Of a stretch of 31,143 nucleotides of DNA, positions 23,637 to 31,032 are shown piece by piece; within the stretch, counting starts at the first letter, position 1, and each line of letters opens with the position of its first letter. The notes under the pieces were generated by a model. The model searched no databases. It saw only the letters and a program-made list of their open reading frames with translations, and was not told the DNA's origin. Source of the DNA: a virus; IMG/VR virus record IMGVR_UViG_3300010354_000355, positions 1 to 31,143 of that record. One strand, given 5' to 3'. The position numbers were made by a program, and so were the translations under genes.

Positions 23637-26000
23637 ATGAATTTTAAGCAACTTTTACAGTTAACCGAAGCTTCCCGCTCCACCAATGATTCATTTAGAA
23701 CCACGGGGGAGGCTATGGCTAAAGATAAAGCAAAGGGGTCTTCCTCCGATGCAAAGGCCAGGGATGCTGCTCGTAAAAGAGCAGAGAGAGCCAAGCAAGT
23801 TCCAAGAGAAAGAAAATCTAAAGGTGAACTTGTAAAAGAAGTAATAGCTGTAAAAACGGGATCTGGTAGAGTACAATTAATTTTTAAAGATTCATTCAAT
23901 AAAGGTCAACACACCAAGCTTAATAAAGCTGATGTTATGACCGAAGATGAAGCTAAACAATTTACCAATGATCCAAACTTTGAGCAAACAAGAGCCTCCA
24001 AATTACTCTTTGGTGAAATGAAAGCCAAAGAGGAAAAGAAAGAAGAAAAAAAAGAAAAAGGCGAAGAAGCTAAAGAAAAGAGAGCAACAAAACAAGAGGG
24101 TGGCCCAGAAGCAGAAGAAAAGCCAGAAAGAGCTAAAAGACTTTCAAAAGAAGAAATCATGCAAGCCATGATGAATATGACACCTGATCAATTGGCTACA
24201 ATGCCACCAGATGTTCAGCAAGATTTCTTTGAACGTATGCGTTCACCAATGACAGCGCAACAGTTTGATAACGTATCATTTGAAAATCTCAGTACTAAGT
24301 TTGGTATTAATACACTTTCAAGTGTTCCGTATAATCAACAAGTACTAAATGCGCTTCTTTTTGTTGCAAAAATTAAAGCCGGTGCAAGCGATAAAGAGAT
24401 GGAAACTTTGTTAGCCCAATCTGCTGCTTCGCTAGACTTTACTAAGGGTGCCTTTTTACAAGCTTCAAAAATTCTTTCTCAAATAGGCGATCAATGCATT
24501 CAAAATTTAATTTCCAGCATTGAAGCTGGTAATACTTCCATGTATTCTGAAGGAACCCCAGAATTAGAATGTGGTGATTACAGATTTAAGATTTCTGCTG
24601 GTGGTGAATTTTCAGTATCCACAAATGCTTTAAATCAAAGTGGAAAAATTATTAAAGGAATTGTTGGAAATGCTTTGTCTAAAGCATTTTTAGATCAAGC
24701 AACAGCACAATCAGATCCAAACATTCAAAACTTCTTAAAGACAGTTGACGGTCAGTCTGAAAGTTATGGGTCTAGGCTTTTACCAGATGAAGCTTTAATT
24801 GCTATTCTAAAAAATCCAGAATTGATGCAACAAATGCAACAGTATCAAGTTCTTTCTCCATCTGGAAAAAATCTTGGTCCAGCAATAGATCAATCTGGGA
24901 ATGTAAATCCAGCAATATCATCGACAGCATACGAAACACAAATCAAGGGTGCAGGGAAACAACTATTTAAAAAGAATAAAAATAGTGAATTTTTAAAATC
25001 TTTTGCTGCAAATGTATTGAAGTCTTCTTTGCGCGGTGATGATCTCACAGATCCAAAAAGAGCACCAAACCATGTAATTACAGTAAATGGTGTATTTCCA
25101 TTAACCGATGATTATATTGATGAAATTGCTAAGACTGCAAAAATTGACATTAAAAAAACCGAAGATTTAATAAACAATGACAATATTTCCTATTACAAGA
25201 AAAAAGCCACAAATAATTTACAGCGTTGGCGTACTGTAGTAGAACAAAAACAACAATTTGATATTGAGACACTATTCATTGACCGCGCTGGAATAGATCC
25301 TCTTGGTATTGTCGTAAATGATGTAATAAATTCTTTTACTTTTGATATAGACGCAAGCCTATTACCTGGATTTAAGCCAGATGATATTAATGCCGTACAG
25401 TACAATTATGTAAGAATTGATGGAAAAACTAAAAAAATTCCAGTAAATAAAGAAGAAAAAGTTAATAGTCGTTTGATTGGCGAAAGTTATTTAATTGTAA
25501 ATGAAATGCTTTATGAAGCATTAGAAAATAACTTTTTACTTGATCAACTAAACAGAGCTCAAATATTAAATGATTCAGAAACACAATTAATACAAAAATA
25601 TGGTAAGGCTCTTTTGCAAGAAGAAGATTTAAAACAAGGTTGCCTCGTTCCCCTTTTAAATAAAATTTATTATTCGGTTGGAAATGATTTGTTTCCAATT
25701 TTTGAAAATATTTTAACTGAAATTGAAGAAGAAAATAAAAGAGATTATAAAAAAGAATATAGAAATTACCACGGGAAACCAAAACAAAGAAAAGAAAGAG
25801 CTGCGCGCACAAAAGCCCGTGAAACAATGATTAAAAAAGGTGTGGTTAAAAAGGGCGATGGGGTAGATATAGACCACAAAAAGCCTTTGAGGTCGGGTGG
25901 TTCTAATGGTATAAATAATTTACGCCGAAGAAATAAATCAAGCAACAGAGCAGATAATGGTCACCACAAAGGCGAAAAGCAAAATAAGGACTGGAAATGA
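23637..26000 (+). CDS. Large virion-type protein with C-terminal HNH domain
   Basis: A 787-residue protein. The N-terminus MNFKQLLQLTE/ASRS resembles the targeting peptides of T4 internal proteins (such as MKTYQEFIAE/A), cut by prohead protease after L-x-E. A very charged Lys/Glu low-complexity segment (about 120-175, KEEKKEEKKEKGEEAKEKRA) and a helical MTPDQLATMPPDVQQ segment follow. The central ~450 residues look globular and are unrecognised. The last ~60 residues form an HNH domain: GDGVDIDHKKPLRSGGSNG (His747), NNLR (Asn761) and NRADNG (Asn770). A nuclease riding in the capsid could process host or phage DNA or aid packaging. Confidence 0.65.
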   Translation: MNFKQLLQLTEASRSTNDSFRTTGEAMAKDKAKGSSSDAKARDAARKRAERAKQVPRERKSKGELVKEVIAVKTGSGRVQLIFKDSFNKGQHTKLNKADVMTEDEAKQFTNDPNFEQTRASKLLFGEMKAKEEKKEEKKEKGEEAKEKRATKQEGGPEAEEKPERAKRLSKEEIMQAMMNMTPDQLATMPPDVQQDFFERMRSPMTAQQFDNVSFENLSTKFGINTLSSVPYNQQVLNALLFVAKIKAGASDKEMETLLAQSAASLDFTKGAFLQASKILSQIGDQCIQNLISSIEAGNTSMYSEGTPELECGDYRFKISAGGEFSVSTNALNQSGKIIKGIVGNALSKAFLDQATAQSDPNIQNFLKTVDGQSESYGSRLLPDEALIAILKNPELMQQMQQYQVLSPSGKNLGPAIDQSGNVNPAISSTAYETQIKGAGKQLFKKNKNSEFLKSFAANVLKSSLRGDDLTDPKRAPNHVITVNGVFPLTDDYIDEIAKTAKIDIKKTEDLINNDNISYYKKKATNNLQRWRTVVEQKQQFDIETLFIDRAGIDPLGIVVNDVINSFTFDIDASLLPGFKPDDINAVQYNYVRIDGKTKKIPVNKEEKVNSRLIGESYLIVNEMLYEALENNFLLDQLNRAQILNDSETQLIQKYGKALLQEEDLKQGCLVPLLNKIYYSVGNDLFPIFENILTEIEEENKRDYKKEYRNYHGKPKQRKERAARTKARETMIKKGVVKKGDGVDIDHKKPLRSGGSNGINNLRRRNKSSNRADNGHHKGEKQNKDWK

Positions 26001-27154
26001 TCTCAAAAGCAACCGAACTACTAATTGAAAAAGTTTTTTCTGATTCAGGATTAGGAAAGTGGTTCAACCGCGAATCAGCTGGTGGTGGCCCGGGGTGGGA
26101 TCGTTATAATACTAAAGGCGAAAGAGTCGGCAAATGCGGAGATGCGGACGAAGGAGATCCTTATTCAGCATGCTTAAGCAAACAAAAAGCTAAAAAATTG
26201 GGTAAAGAAAAAATTGCATCCTTTGTTAGAAGAAAGCGCGCAGCTCAAAAGAAAGCTGGTCGTAGCAAAAAGGGAGCTGGATCCGCAAAAGGTAAAAAGC
26301 CTGTTTTTGTTGATACTGGTGTTACAAAGTTAAAAGAATCCTTTGACCTATTCTTAGTTGAGGGTGAAAGCTCAGTATTCCAAATGTCATTTGATTCAAT
26401 TGAAGCAAAAGACTTGTTGCCTTGTGATATTATCATTAATGAATCTGGAAAAATTTTAGAAGTTGACATGGTTGAACACAAAGATGGAAAGTTTTTTGTA
26501 AACTTTATTAATGAAGAAAACGAAGAAACACAAGAAGAATTTTTACCAGAAGTTAACATGGGCTTTGTAGATAATGTTGAAGAAACTTCCATAAATGAAT
26601 TTGGTGAAAAAATTGAAATTTATGAAAGTGAAGATAAAAAAGTTAAACTTAATAAGATCATGCGCGGTGATGTAAAGAAGTACAAGGTTTACGTAAAGAA
26701 TGATAAAGGAAATGTTGTTAAAGTAAACTTTGGTGACCCCAATATGGAAATTAAGCGTGATGATCCAGCAAGAAGAAGAAACTTTAGAGCAAGGCATAAC
26801 TGCGACAATCCTGGCCCGAGATGGAAAGCCAGATACTGGGCATGCAAAACATGGAGCACTCAATCAGTTTCCTCTATGTTAAAAGAAACTTCTGAAATTT
26901 TAGATGAAGAAAAGAAGAATAAACCTAAAAATTCTAAACAATGGAGTTCTTGCATCCAGCAGGCAAAAGCAAAATTTGATGTATATCCCTCTGCTTATGC
27001 TAATGCCTGGGCAGCAAAGTGCTATAAGTCCAAGGGTGGCAAGTGGAAAAAGGTGACAGAAGAAATTGCACAAGACACACTTAAGTCTTTAAATGAAAGA
27101 CAATACAACCCAAATTTATATGGTCTTATAAATAACAGAAAAAATTCAATCTAA
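25997..27154 (+). CDS. Three-module virion-associated protein
   Basis: A 385-residue protein starting on the ATGA overlap of the HNH-tailed gene. TELLIEK at the N-terminus has an L-x-E site (9-11). Module 1 (20-90) is GKWFNRESAGG...GKCGD...YSACL...IASFVRRKRAAQKK. Module 2 (217-286) is LNKIMRGDVKKYKVYVKNDKG then NFRARHNCDNPGPRWKARYW with ACKTW. Module 3 (308-350) is KPKNSKQWSSCIQQAKAKFD then YPSAYANAWAAKCYKSKGG. Each recurs, alone or joined, in virion proteins of marine T4-like phages (module 1 and 3 resemble DUF5872-type sequences); none has a proven biochemical role. The paired Cys/His/Trp residues suggest metal or nucleic-acid binding. Confidence 0.65.
   Translation: MISKATELLIEKVFSDSGLGKWFNRESAGGGPGWDRYNTKGERVGKCGDADEGDPYSACLSKQKAKKLGKEKIASFVRRKRAAQKKAGRSKKGAGSAKGKKPVFVDTGVTKLKESFDLFLVEGESSVFQMSFDSIEAKDLLPCDIIINESGKILEVDMVEHKDGKFFVNFINEENEETQEEFLPEVNMGFVDNVEETSINEFGEKIEIYESEDKKVKLNKIMRGDVKKYKVYVKNDKGNVVKVNFGDPNMEIKRDDPARRRNFRARHNCDNPGPRWKARYWACKTWSTQSVSSMLKETSEILDEEKKNKPKNSKQWSSCIQQAKAKFDVYPSAYANAWAAKCYKSKGGKWKKVTEEIAQDTLKSLNERQYNPNLYGLINNRKNSI
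27127..27134 (+). promoter_or_regulatory. T4-like late box, perfect TATAAATA
   Basis: An exact match inside the last codons of the upstream gene, 35 nt before the ATG at 27170. A second box (TCTAAATA, 27150-27157) lies closer and may be the one used. Confidence 0.4.
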
Positions 27155-27157
27155 ATA
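27150..27157 (+). promoter_or_regulatory. Late-type promoter box
   Basis: TCTAAATA ends 12 nt before the ATG at 27170, with AAAGAA between them as a poor ribosome site. It shares the CTAAATA core with the boxes at 18275 and 28114. Confidence 0.5.
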
Positions 27158-27169
27158 TTAAAGAACACC

Positions 27170-27715
27170 ATGAAATTTAAACAATTATTAAACAAAATTA
27201 GCGTAATACAAGAAAACGCACCAGAGCATACCAATGGCGGGGGTCTTTATATTGGTGATCCACAGAATGCCGACAAAGGAAGTGCTCTAACAGATAAAGG
27301 TACTTTCAACATACAATTGCCAAGATCAATTGATGCAATCAACGCCATGTTATATGGCTTTTCTACTAGAGACTATATTGATCCAGATGGTGTTCTTGCT
27401 GTTGTAAAACAAAAATTAAATCACTTTGGTTTCGATTTTGAGTACAAAAATGCACTTCAAGATGGAGACAATGTATTTTACCTAGTTCAATATGGTAGCC
27501 CACAATTGGGAGTCTATGGGCAAAATCCTTATGATGATGTAAATGAAAAAGGATTTAAACAAGGTGACGGAATTAAAGAAAAATTGGGACACTCATTAGC
27601 TTTAGTTGTTACTGTTACTAAGCAACCAAATAGTTTGCGTAAAGTAAATATGGTAATTGCACCAAGTGATGATTCTCCGGTAAATAGCGGTGCAGACTGT
27701 GGTTGCCAACACTAA
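27170..27715 (+). CDS. Unknown virion-type protein with targeting-like N-terminus
   Basis: A 181-residue protein. Its start, MKFKQLLNKISVIQE/NAPEH, closely parallels that of the 23637 protein (MNFKQLLQLTE/ASRS) and ends in an I-x-E site, as expected of a capsid-targeting peptide. The remainder appears to be one globular domain (TFNIQLPRSIDAINAMLYGF; YLVQYGSPQLGVYGQNPYDD; SLALVVTVTKQ), finishing NSGADCGCQH with a Cys pair. No family is recognised. It is followed 4 nt later by a small conserved gene. A packaged internal protein is the best guess. Confidence 0.55.
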   Translation: MKFKQLLNKISVIQENAPEHTNGGGLYIGDPQNADKGSALTDKGTFNIQLPRSIDAINAMLYGFSTRDYIDPDGVLAVVKQKLNHFGFDFEYKNALQDGDNVFYLVQYGSPQLGVYGQNPYDDVNEKGFKQGDGIKEKLGHSLALVVTVTKQPNSLRKVNMVIAPSDDSPVNSGADCGCQH

Positions 27716-27719
27716 TTTG

Positions 27720-28118
27720 ATGGAACCAGATTTTAAAATTCTGACAGAAGAAAATTTTGTATTCTTCTGTCAGAAATATTATTTTAATCCCGAGTGTAGT
27801 GGAAAAAATGAATTTGTTGATGACTTAAAACGAATAAAGTATGTAAAAAGATTATTACAAAAAATACATAAACATAAAACTTTAAAATCTATAAGAGAAC
27901 GGTTGATAATAAATCATATAATGATTTTAAGAAATGTATTTGGTGAGGAACGTGCTGCAAGAATTTTATTTTTTAAATTAGAACCAAAATTACATTCATA
28001 TTTAAAATCTTTTTTAGTATTTTTAGATTTTCAAATAAAAAATTTACCAGAACTCCAATATCATAAAATTAATACTGATCCCAGAGTTGATCGAAAATTG
28101 TTGCAGGCAGAAAACTAA
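27720..28118 (+). CDS. Small helical conserved phage protein
   Basis: A 132-residue, all-helical protein: MEPDFKILTEENFVFFCQKY, FVDDLKRIKYVKRLLQKI, then SIRERLIINHIMILRNVFG and ARILFFKLEPKLHSYLKSFL. The pattern of a leading KILTEENF, a DDLKRxKYxKRL helix and RLIxNHxxxLxNVFG is familiar from a small family found in T4-like cyanophages, with no known function. I start at ATG 27720 rather than at GTG 27690, which overlaps the previous gene; there is no strong ribosome site. Basic helices would allow RNA or protein binding. Confidence 0.6.
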   Translation: MEPDFKILTEENFVFFCQKYYFNPECSGKNEFVDDLKRIKYVKRLLQKIHKHKTLKSIRERLIINHIMILRNVFGEERAARILFFKLEPKLHSYLKSFLVFLDFQIKNLPELQYHKINTDPRVDRKLLQAEN

Positions 28119-28121
28119 ATA
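28114..28121 (+). promoter_or_regulatory. Late-type promoter box
   Basis: ACTAAATA ends 6 nt before the ATG at 28128, so transcription would start at or within a base or two of the start codon. It overlaps the stop codon of the preceding gene. Confidence 0.5.
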
Positions 28122-28127
28122 TTTTAT

Positions 28128-29813
28128 ATGCCAGCCCCATCAGCTTTTGTACCGTCTTTTTCAATAGCCACATTAGCCCAAGCAATTGCTGCTCCATTTA
28201 CTAGTCTTGTAGCATATACAGCTGGAGCTATTGACATGAATGGAAATCTATTAAAACCAGAAAGTAGCATTGATCCCTTTGAATATTTTGTTATCAAATT
28301 AAAAAAAATATTTGAAGAAGTTCCTATGTCCTATACGAAAGCAAGACTTGGAAATTACTCAAGTGCCTATCAATATTTTAGCGAGAATGCCAAGAAATTT
28401 GGAATCGATGAAACAGAATTTATTTTCTTTTTAGAAGGTTATTTGGCAAGCGGTAAACTTTTAAATGAAGATATGGGAGTAGCCGGTGTTGGTGGTGTAT
28501 CTAGCCCAGGAGATTTGGCTGTTCCTGCTTCTTATGAAAATAAAGGTCAGGTAGCAGGATATGATGTAAGGTTAGCAGCTCCACTTTTTAGAAGAACACC
28601 GGTAGAAATGTTTGATGTTACGCCTGAAGAATTTGAAGAATTTAAAAACGCAAAAGCCTGGAGACACATTAAAGACGGTGAAACTAAAAAATATTTACAA
28701 AGATTTCAGCGCCGCAATCCAAATGGTAAAATGGCTTTAAGAACTAAAAGACCCGACACAGATGAACACGATTTGTATTGGATAACTTACACCCCAAAAA
28801 GTTTTATAGAAGAATATAAATTACAAGAGTTTGCTGAAATGTTAAAAGAAAATATTGAAGATCCCAATATAGAAGATCCAGATCATGTTTTGCAATTGTA
28901 TTCTGATATGTTGGAAACTAAATCAAAAGATAAAAGCACTGGTACAAAATCTAAAGATCATGAACATCGTACCAGAATGGCGGCTGCAATTTTGGGAATT
29001 CGTTCATCCGAATTGGATCATTTAAATACAGATAAACGTCAAGGTGCACATCAAAACTTTTTTAAAGCAGTATTTTCTAAAAGAAATAAACTAGCTGGAG
29101 ATCCAGATAAAGTAGATTTAGTTGCTTATAATTCTGCTACAGGACAACCAATTGATATTGACGCAAAATTTAGATGGGAAGGAAAAACACGAATTCCAAC
29201 TTTAGATATTTTTGGAAATATAATTGGCAAACAAACTGCTCAAGCTTTAGAAAAAACTTCTACTGTTAGACCTTCCTTGGGTAAAGGGCAAGCTTCCAAA
29301 CCAAATCCAGCGTGGCAAGAAGAGATAGGAAAAATACAAGACGAGGCTCTTGAAGCTATTGGTAAAGAAGTCGAAGAAAGAAGTAAAAGCGGAACATTTG
29401 CGATGGGTGTTAGAGGCAAACAAGGTGCACCAGCAACCTTCCTCCCATCACAGCAAGGTTTAAGAGCCATTGGTGGAATAATTCCACAAGATAGACGGCT
29501 TGCTGGTATGCGTGGGCTCGGAAGCACAAAAGAAGTTCAAGCTCAAATGAATCCAGTAGAGACAGAGGGGCAGGCTGAAACTCTAAGAAAACAAGCCGGA
29601 TTACACTCAGAAGAGTTTCCAAGAATGTATGTGACCGATGATGATTTGGAACACATGAAACGATTGATGATTGGTTCCAAAACAGAAGATAAAGAGCATC
29701 TTAAAAAGGTAGAACAAGTACATACACAAATTAAAAATGAACTTTTTTCTGGTGGATTTATAGAAAATGATCCACAAAAACAAAGTCTAGCTGTTAAAGG
29801 ATTGCACTTTTAA
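28128..29813 (+). CDS. Large unknown virion-type protein
   Basis: A 561-residue protein I do not recognise. It starts with a hydrophobic, Ala-rich segment (FSIATLAQAIAAPFTSLVAY, 11-30). The first ~110 residues then include FEYFVIKLKKIFEEVP and ETEFIFFLEGYL. A cleavage-like LLNE (111-114) precedes a Gly-rich linker (VAGVGGVSSPG, 118-128), like the LLTE/Gly-rich junction of the 18293 protein. The next domain has YDVRLAAPLFRRTPVEMFDV and RHIKDGETKKYLQRF. Later parts are charged and low-complexity. It ends 1 nt before a terminator. Position, late box and the L-x-E/Gly pattern suggest a processed internal virion protein. Confidence 0.55.
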   Translation: MPAPSAFVPSFSIATLAQAIAAPFTSLVAYTAGAIDMNGNLLKPESSIDPFEYFVIKLKKIFEEVPMSYTKARLGNYSSAYQYFSENAKKFGIDETEFIFFLEGYLASGKLLNEDMGVAGVGGVSSPGDLAVPASYENKGQVAGYDVRLAAPLFRRTPVEMFDVTPEEFEEFKNAKAWRHIKDGETKKYLQRFQRRNPNGKMALRTKRPDTDEHDLYWITYTPKSFIEEYKLQEFAEMLKENIEDPNIEDPDHVLQLYSDMLETKSKDKSTGTKSKDHEHRTRMAAAILGIRSSELDHLNTDKRQGAHQNFFKAVFSKRNKLAGDPDKVDLVAYNSATGQPIDIDAKFRWEGKTRIPTLDIFGNIIGKQTAQALEKTSTVRPSLGKGQASKPNPAWQEEIGKIQDEALEAIGKEVEERSKSGTFAMGVRGKQGAPATFLPSQQGLRAIGGIIPQDRRLAGMRGLGSTKEVQAQMNPVETEGQAETLRKQAGLHSEEFPRMYVTDDDLEHMKRLMIGSKTEDKEHLKKVEQVHTQIKNELFSGGFIENDPQKQSLAVKGLHF

Positions 29814-29835
29814 AAAATCCCCTTTCGGGGATTTT
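29814..29835. terminator. Bidirectional rho-independent terminator
   Basis: AAAATCCCC (29814-29822), a 4-nt loop TTTC and GGGGATTTT (29827-29835) make a perfect 9-bp stem with A and T tracts on either side, so it can stop both strands. It separates the plus-strand virion operon from the minus-strand small-gene operon. Confidence 0.9.
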
Positions 29836-29837
29836 AA

Positions 29838-30056
29838 TCAATCTTGGATAAAGTTTTTCTTTCTACAGCAATTTGGCTTTTTGCAAGAATTTGCTTTTCT
29901 TGCCTCTTCAATAATTTTAGAGTGCGCGTCATCCCAACCCGCGAGCCATTCTTGAATGTAAACTGGATTTTCATTATTAAATGTTTCGCGTGAAACTCCC
30001 TTCATGCGAGACTGAAATCCTTCACTGTATGCAGAGCCTGGTTTATAACCACTCAT
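29838..30056 (-). CDS. Ribosome modulation factor (RMF)-like protein
   Basis: A 72-residue protein. Residues 9-44 align without gaps to E. coli RMF (from memory): A-x3-G-[FY]-Q at 9-15, G20, S22, E24 and then WLxGWxxA at 37-44, about 11 of 36 positions identical. RMF binds the 30S near the anti-Shine-Dalgarno region, blocks initiation and helps pair ribosomes into inactive 100S dimers. The C-terminal tail has a Cys-rich addition (SCKKPNCCRKKN). AAAGGA lies 6 nt before the ATG, which overlaps the upstream stop. It is last in a four-gene operon with a strong sigma-70 promoter. It could be a host-translation inhibitor or an RMF-fold protein with another job (CrpP-like). Confidence 0.65.
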   Translation of the reverse strand: MSGYKPGSAYSEGFQSRMKGVSRETFNNENPVYIQEWLAGWDDAHSKIIEEARKANSCKKPNCCRKKNFIQD

Positions 30057-30475
30057 TTTGAATCCTTTGGAATAATTTGAATTTGATTAATAAGTTTATC
30101 TAGTGCACGAACATGTGCAATTTGACCAGTGATATTAAGATATCCACGAATTTCAATTAGCTTCATATAATCTTCTTGAGAAAAAATTGTGGCTTTTTGT
30201 GGTGGAGTCTTGGGTTTAGCATTTTTACGTGGCATGGGCTTTGGTTTCATTTGATTCGCCCATTGATTAAGGATATCATCCATGTGGAGATATTCTTTCA
30301 TATTTTCAATAAACTCATCGGGATTGTTTTGGTTGTTAAACATCTTTTTAAAATTTTCACTTGGGCCGTAGTAAAAAAATCCACCTTTAGGAAACCAATT
30401 ATTTGGATTCCTCATATCATTTTCATCATCCCCATTTTGCCAGTCATTAAAATCATTATGATCTGAATTATTCAT
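30053..30475 (-). CDS. Unknown Asn/Asp-rich protein
   Basis: A 140-residue protein. The first ~65 residues are rich in Asn and Asp (MNNSDHNDFNDWQNGDDEND) with aromatic residues (GGFFYYGPSENF). A Lys/Pro-rich linker (PKPMPRKNAKPKTPP) follows, and then a small helical region at the end (EDYMKLIEIRGYLNI; ALDKLINQIQII). No family is recognised. GAGG lies 6 nt before the ATG. It is co-transcribed with the RMF-like gene, whose start overlaps its stop. A two-part, linker-joined layout suggests an adaptor that binds two partners. Confidence 0.55.
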   Translation of the reverse strand: MNNSDHNDFNDWQNGDDENDMRNPNNWFPKGGFFYYGPSENFKKMFNNQNNPDEFIENMKEYLHMDDILNQWANQMKPKPMPRKNAKPKTPPQKATIFSQEDYMKLIEIRGYLNITGQIAHVRALDKLINQIQIIPKDSK

Positions 30476-30483
30476 GTTATTCC

Positions 30484-30783
30484 TCAGTTGGTATCAAAAA
30501 TTTGTTCGTATACTAACTTGCTACGGCTATCAGTAACAGAAATATATCGAACATGACGCTCAATAGCATCTGTAATATTTAGTGGATCATTTGGCCCAAA
30601 TGCCATGTGTTTAATCCAAGCCGGGCAACCACCCAAAGAAATTCTCACTTCATTGCCGGATGCATCGGTGCCATAAAAATCAAAAGAACACTTCTCACCA
30701 TCGTAATAAGTAAAGAAACAATCAATATGATCATACTTTTTACGAAGATCAGATAACGACATTTGCGAATCAGTTTTAGCCAT
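30484..30783 (-). CDS. Unknown small protein
   Basis: A 99-residue protein that I do not recognise: a short helical start (DSQMSLSDLRKKYDHID), then a beta-rich core (CFFTYYDGEKCSFDFYG; GNEVRISLGGCPAWIKHM) and a helix-strand end (ITDAIERHVRYISV). Cys22, Cys33 and Cys57 might bind a metal. I chose ATG 30783 because AAGG lies 8 nt before it; the longer frame to 30891 covers the preceding small gene in another frame. The start overlaps that gene's stop by 8 nt. Confidence 0.55.
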   Translation of the reverse strand: MAKTDSQMSLSDLRKKYDHIDCFFTYYDGEKCSFDFYGTDASGNEVRISLGGCPAWIKHMAFGPNDPLNITDAIERHVRYISVTDSRSKLVYEQIFDTN

Positions 30784-30949
30784 TGTGTAACCTTGTTTGC
30801 TTGACAGACTTGGGGAGTTGGCCAATCGCGTCAAGCGAACGAAGTGTACCAACTTTTGCCTCCATGAGGCTTGTAGCGCGCTTACGAGCAATACGCTCTT
30901 TACGCTTTTTATGTTTACGACTAGTAATGCGTTGCTTTGAGTTAGGCAT
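30776..30949 (-). CDS. Very small, highly basic protein
   Basis: A 57-residue protein (MPNSKQRITSRKHKKRKERI at the start, HNG at the end) with about 17 Lys and Arg residues, 10 of them between positions 11 and 24. It is the first gene of the minus-strand operon. The ATG follows a sigma-70 promoter by exactly 6 nt and has no Shine-Dalgarno site. Such a basic peptide would bind RNA, DNA or an acidic host protein, as many early phage takeover factors do; that is inference. It is easily missed at this length but is supported by its promoter and by coupling to the next gene. Confidence 0.6.
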   Translation of the reverse strand: MPNSKQRITSRKHKKRKERIARKRATSLMEAKVGTLRSLDAIGQLPKSVKQTRLHNG

Positions 30950-30955
30950 GTGTAA

Positions 30956-30983
30956 AGTATATATCCATATTTGTAATAGTCAA
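30956..30983 (-). promoter_or_regulatory. Sigma-70 promoter, leaderless, for the minus-strand operon
   Basis: On the minus strand: TTGACT (30978-30983), a 16-nt spacer, TATACT (30956-30961), then 6 nt (TTACAC) to ATG 30949. The geometry is the same as at dut, 7659 and the helicase. Confidence 0.8.
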
Positions 30984-31018
30984 ATAAAAAGCCCGGTTTT
31001 CAGATGCGGGAAACCGGG
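30984..31018 (-). terminator. Rho-independent terminator of the upstream minus-strand gene
   Basis: Read on the minus strand, CCCGGTTT (31011-31018) pairs with AAACCGGG (30992-30999) over a 12-nt loop, followed by CTTTTTATTT. It stops transcription from the gene at the right edge just before the promoter of the next operon. Confidence 0.85.
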
Positions 31019-31032
31019 TGAACCCCACTGCT

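Noticed and set aside
25462-25827. Minus-strand open frame of 121 codons inside the HNH-tailed protein
   Set aside because: Antisense to a clear coding frame, hydrophobic nonsense composition, no promoter or ribosome site.
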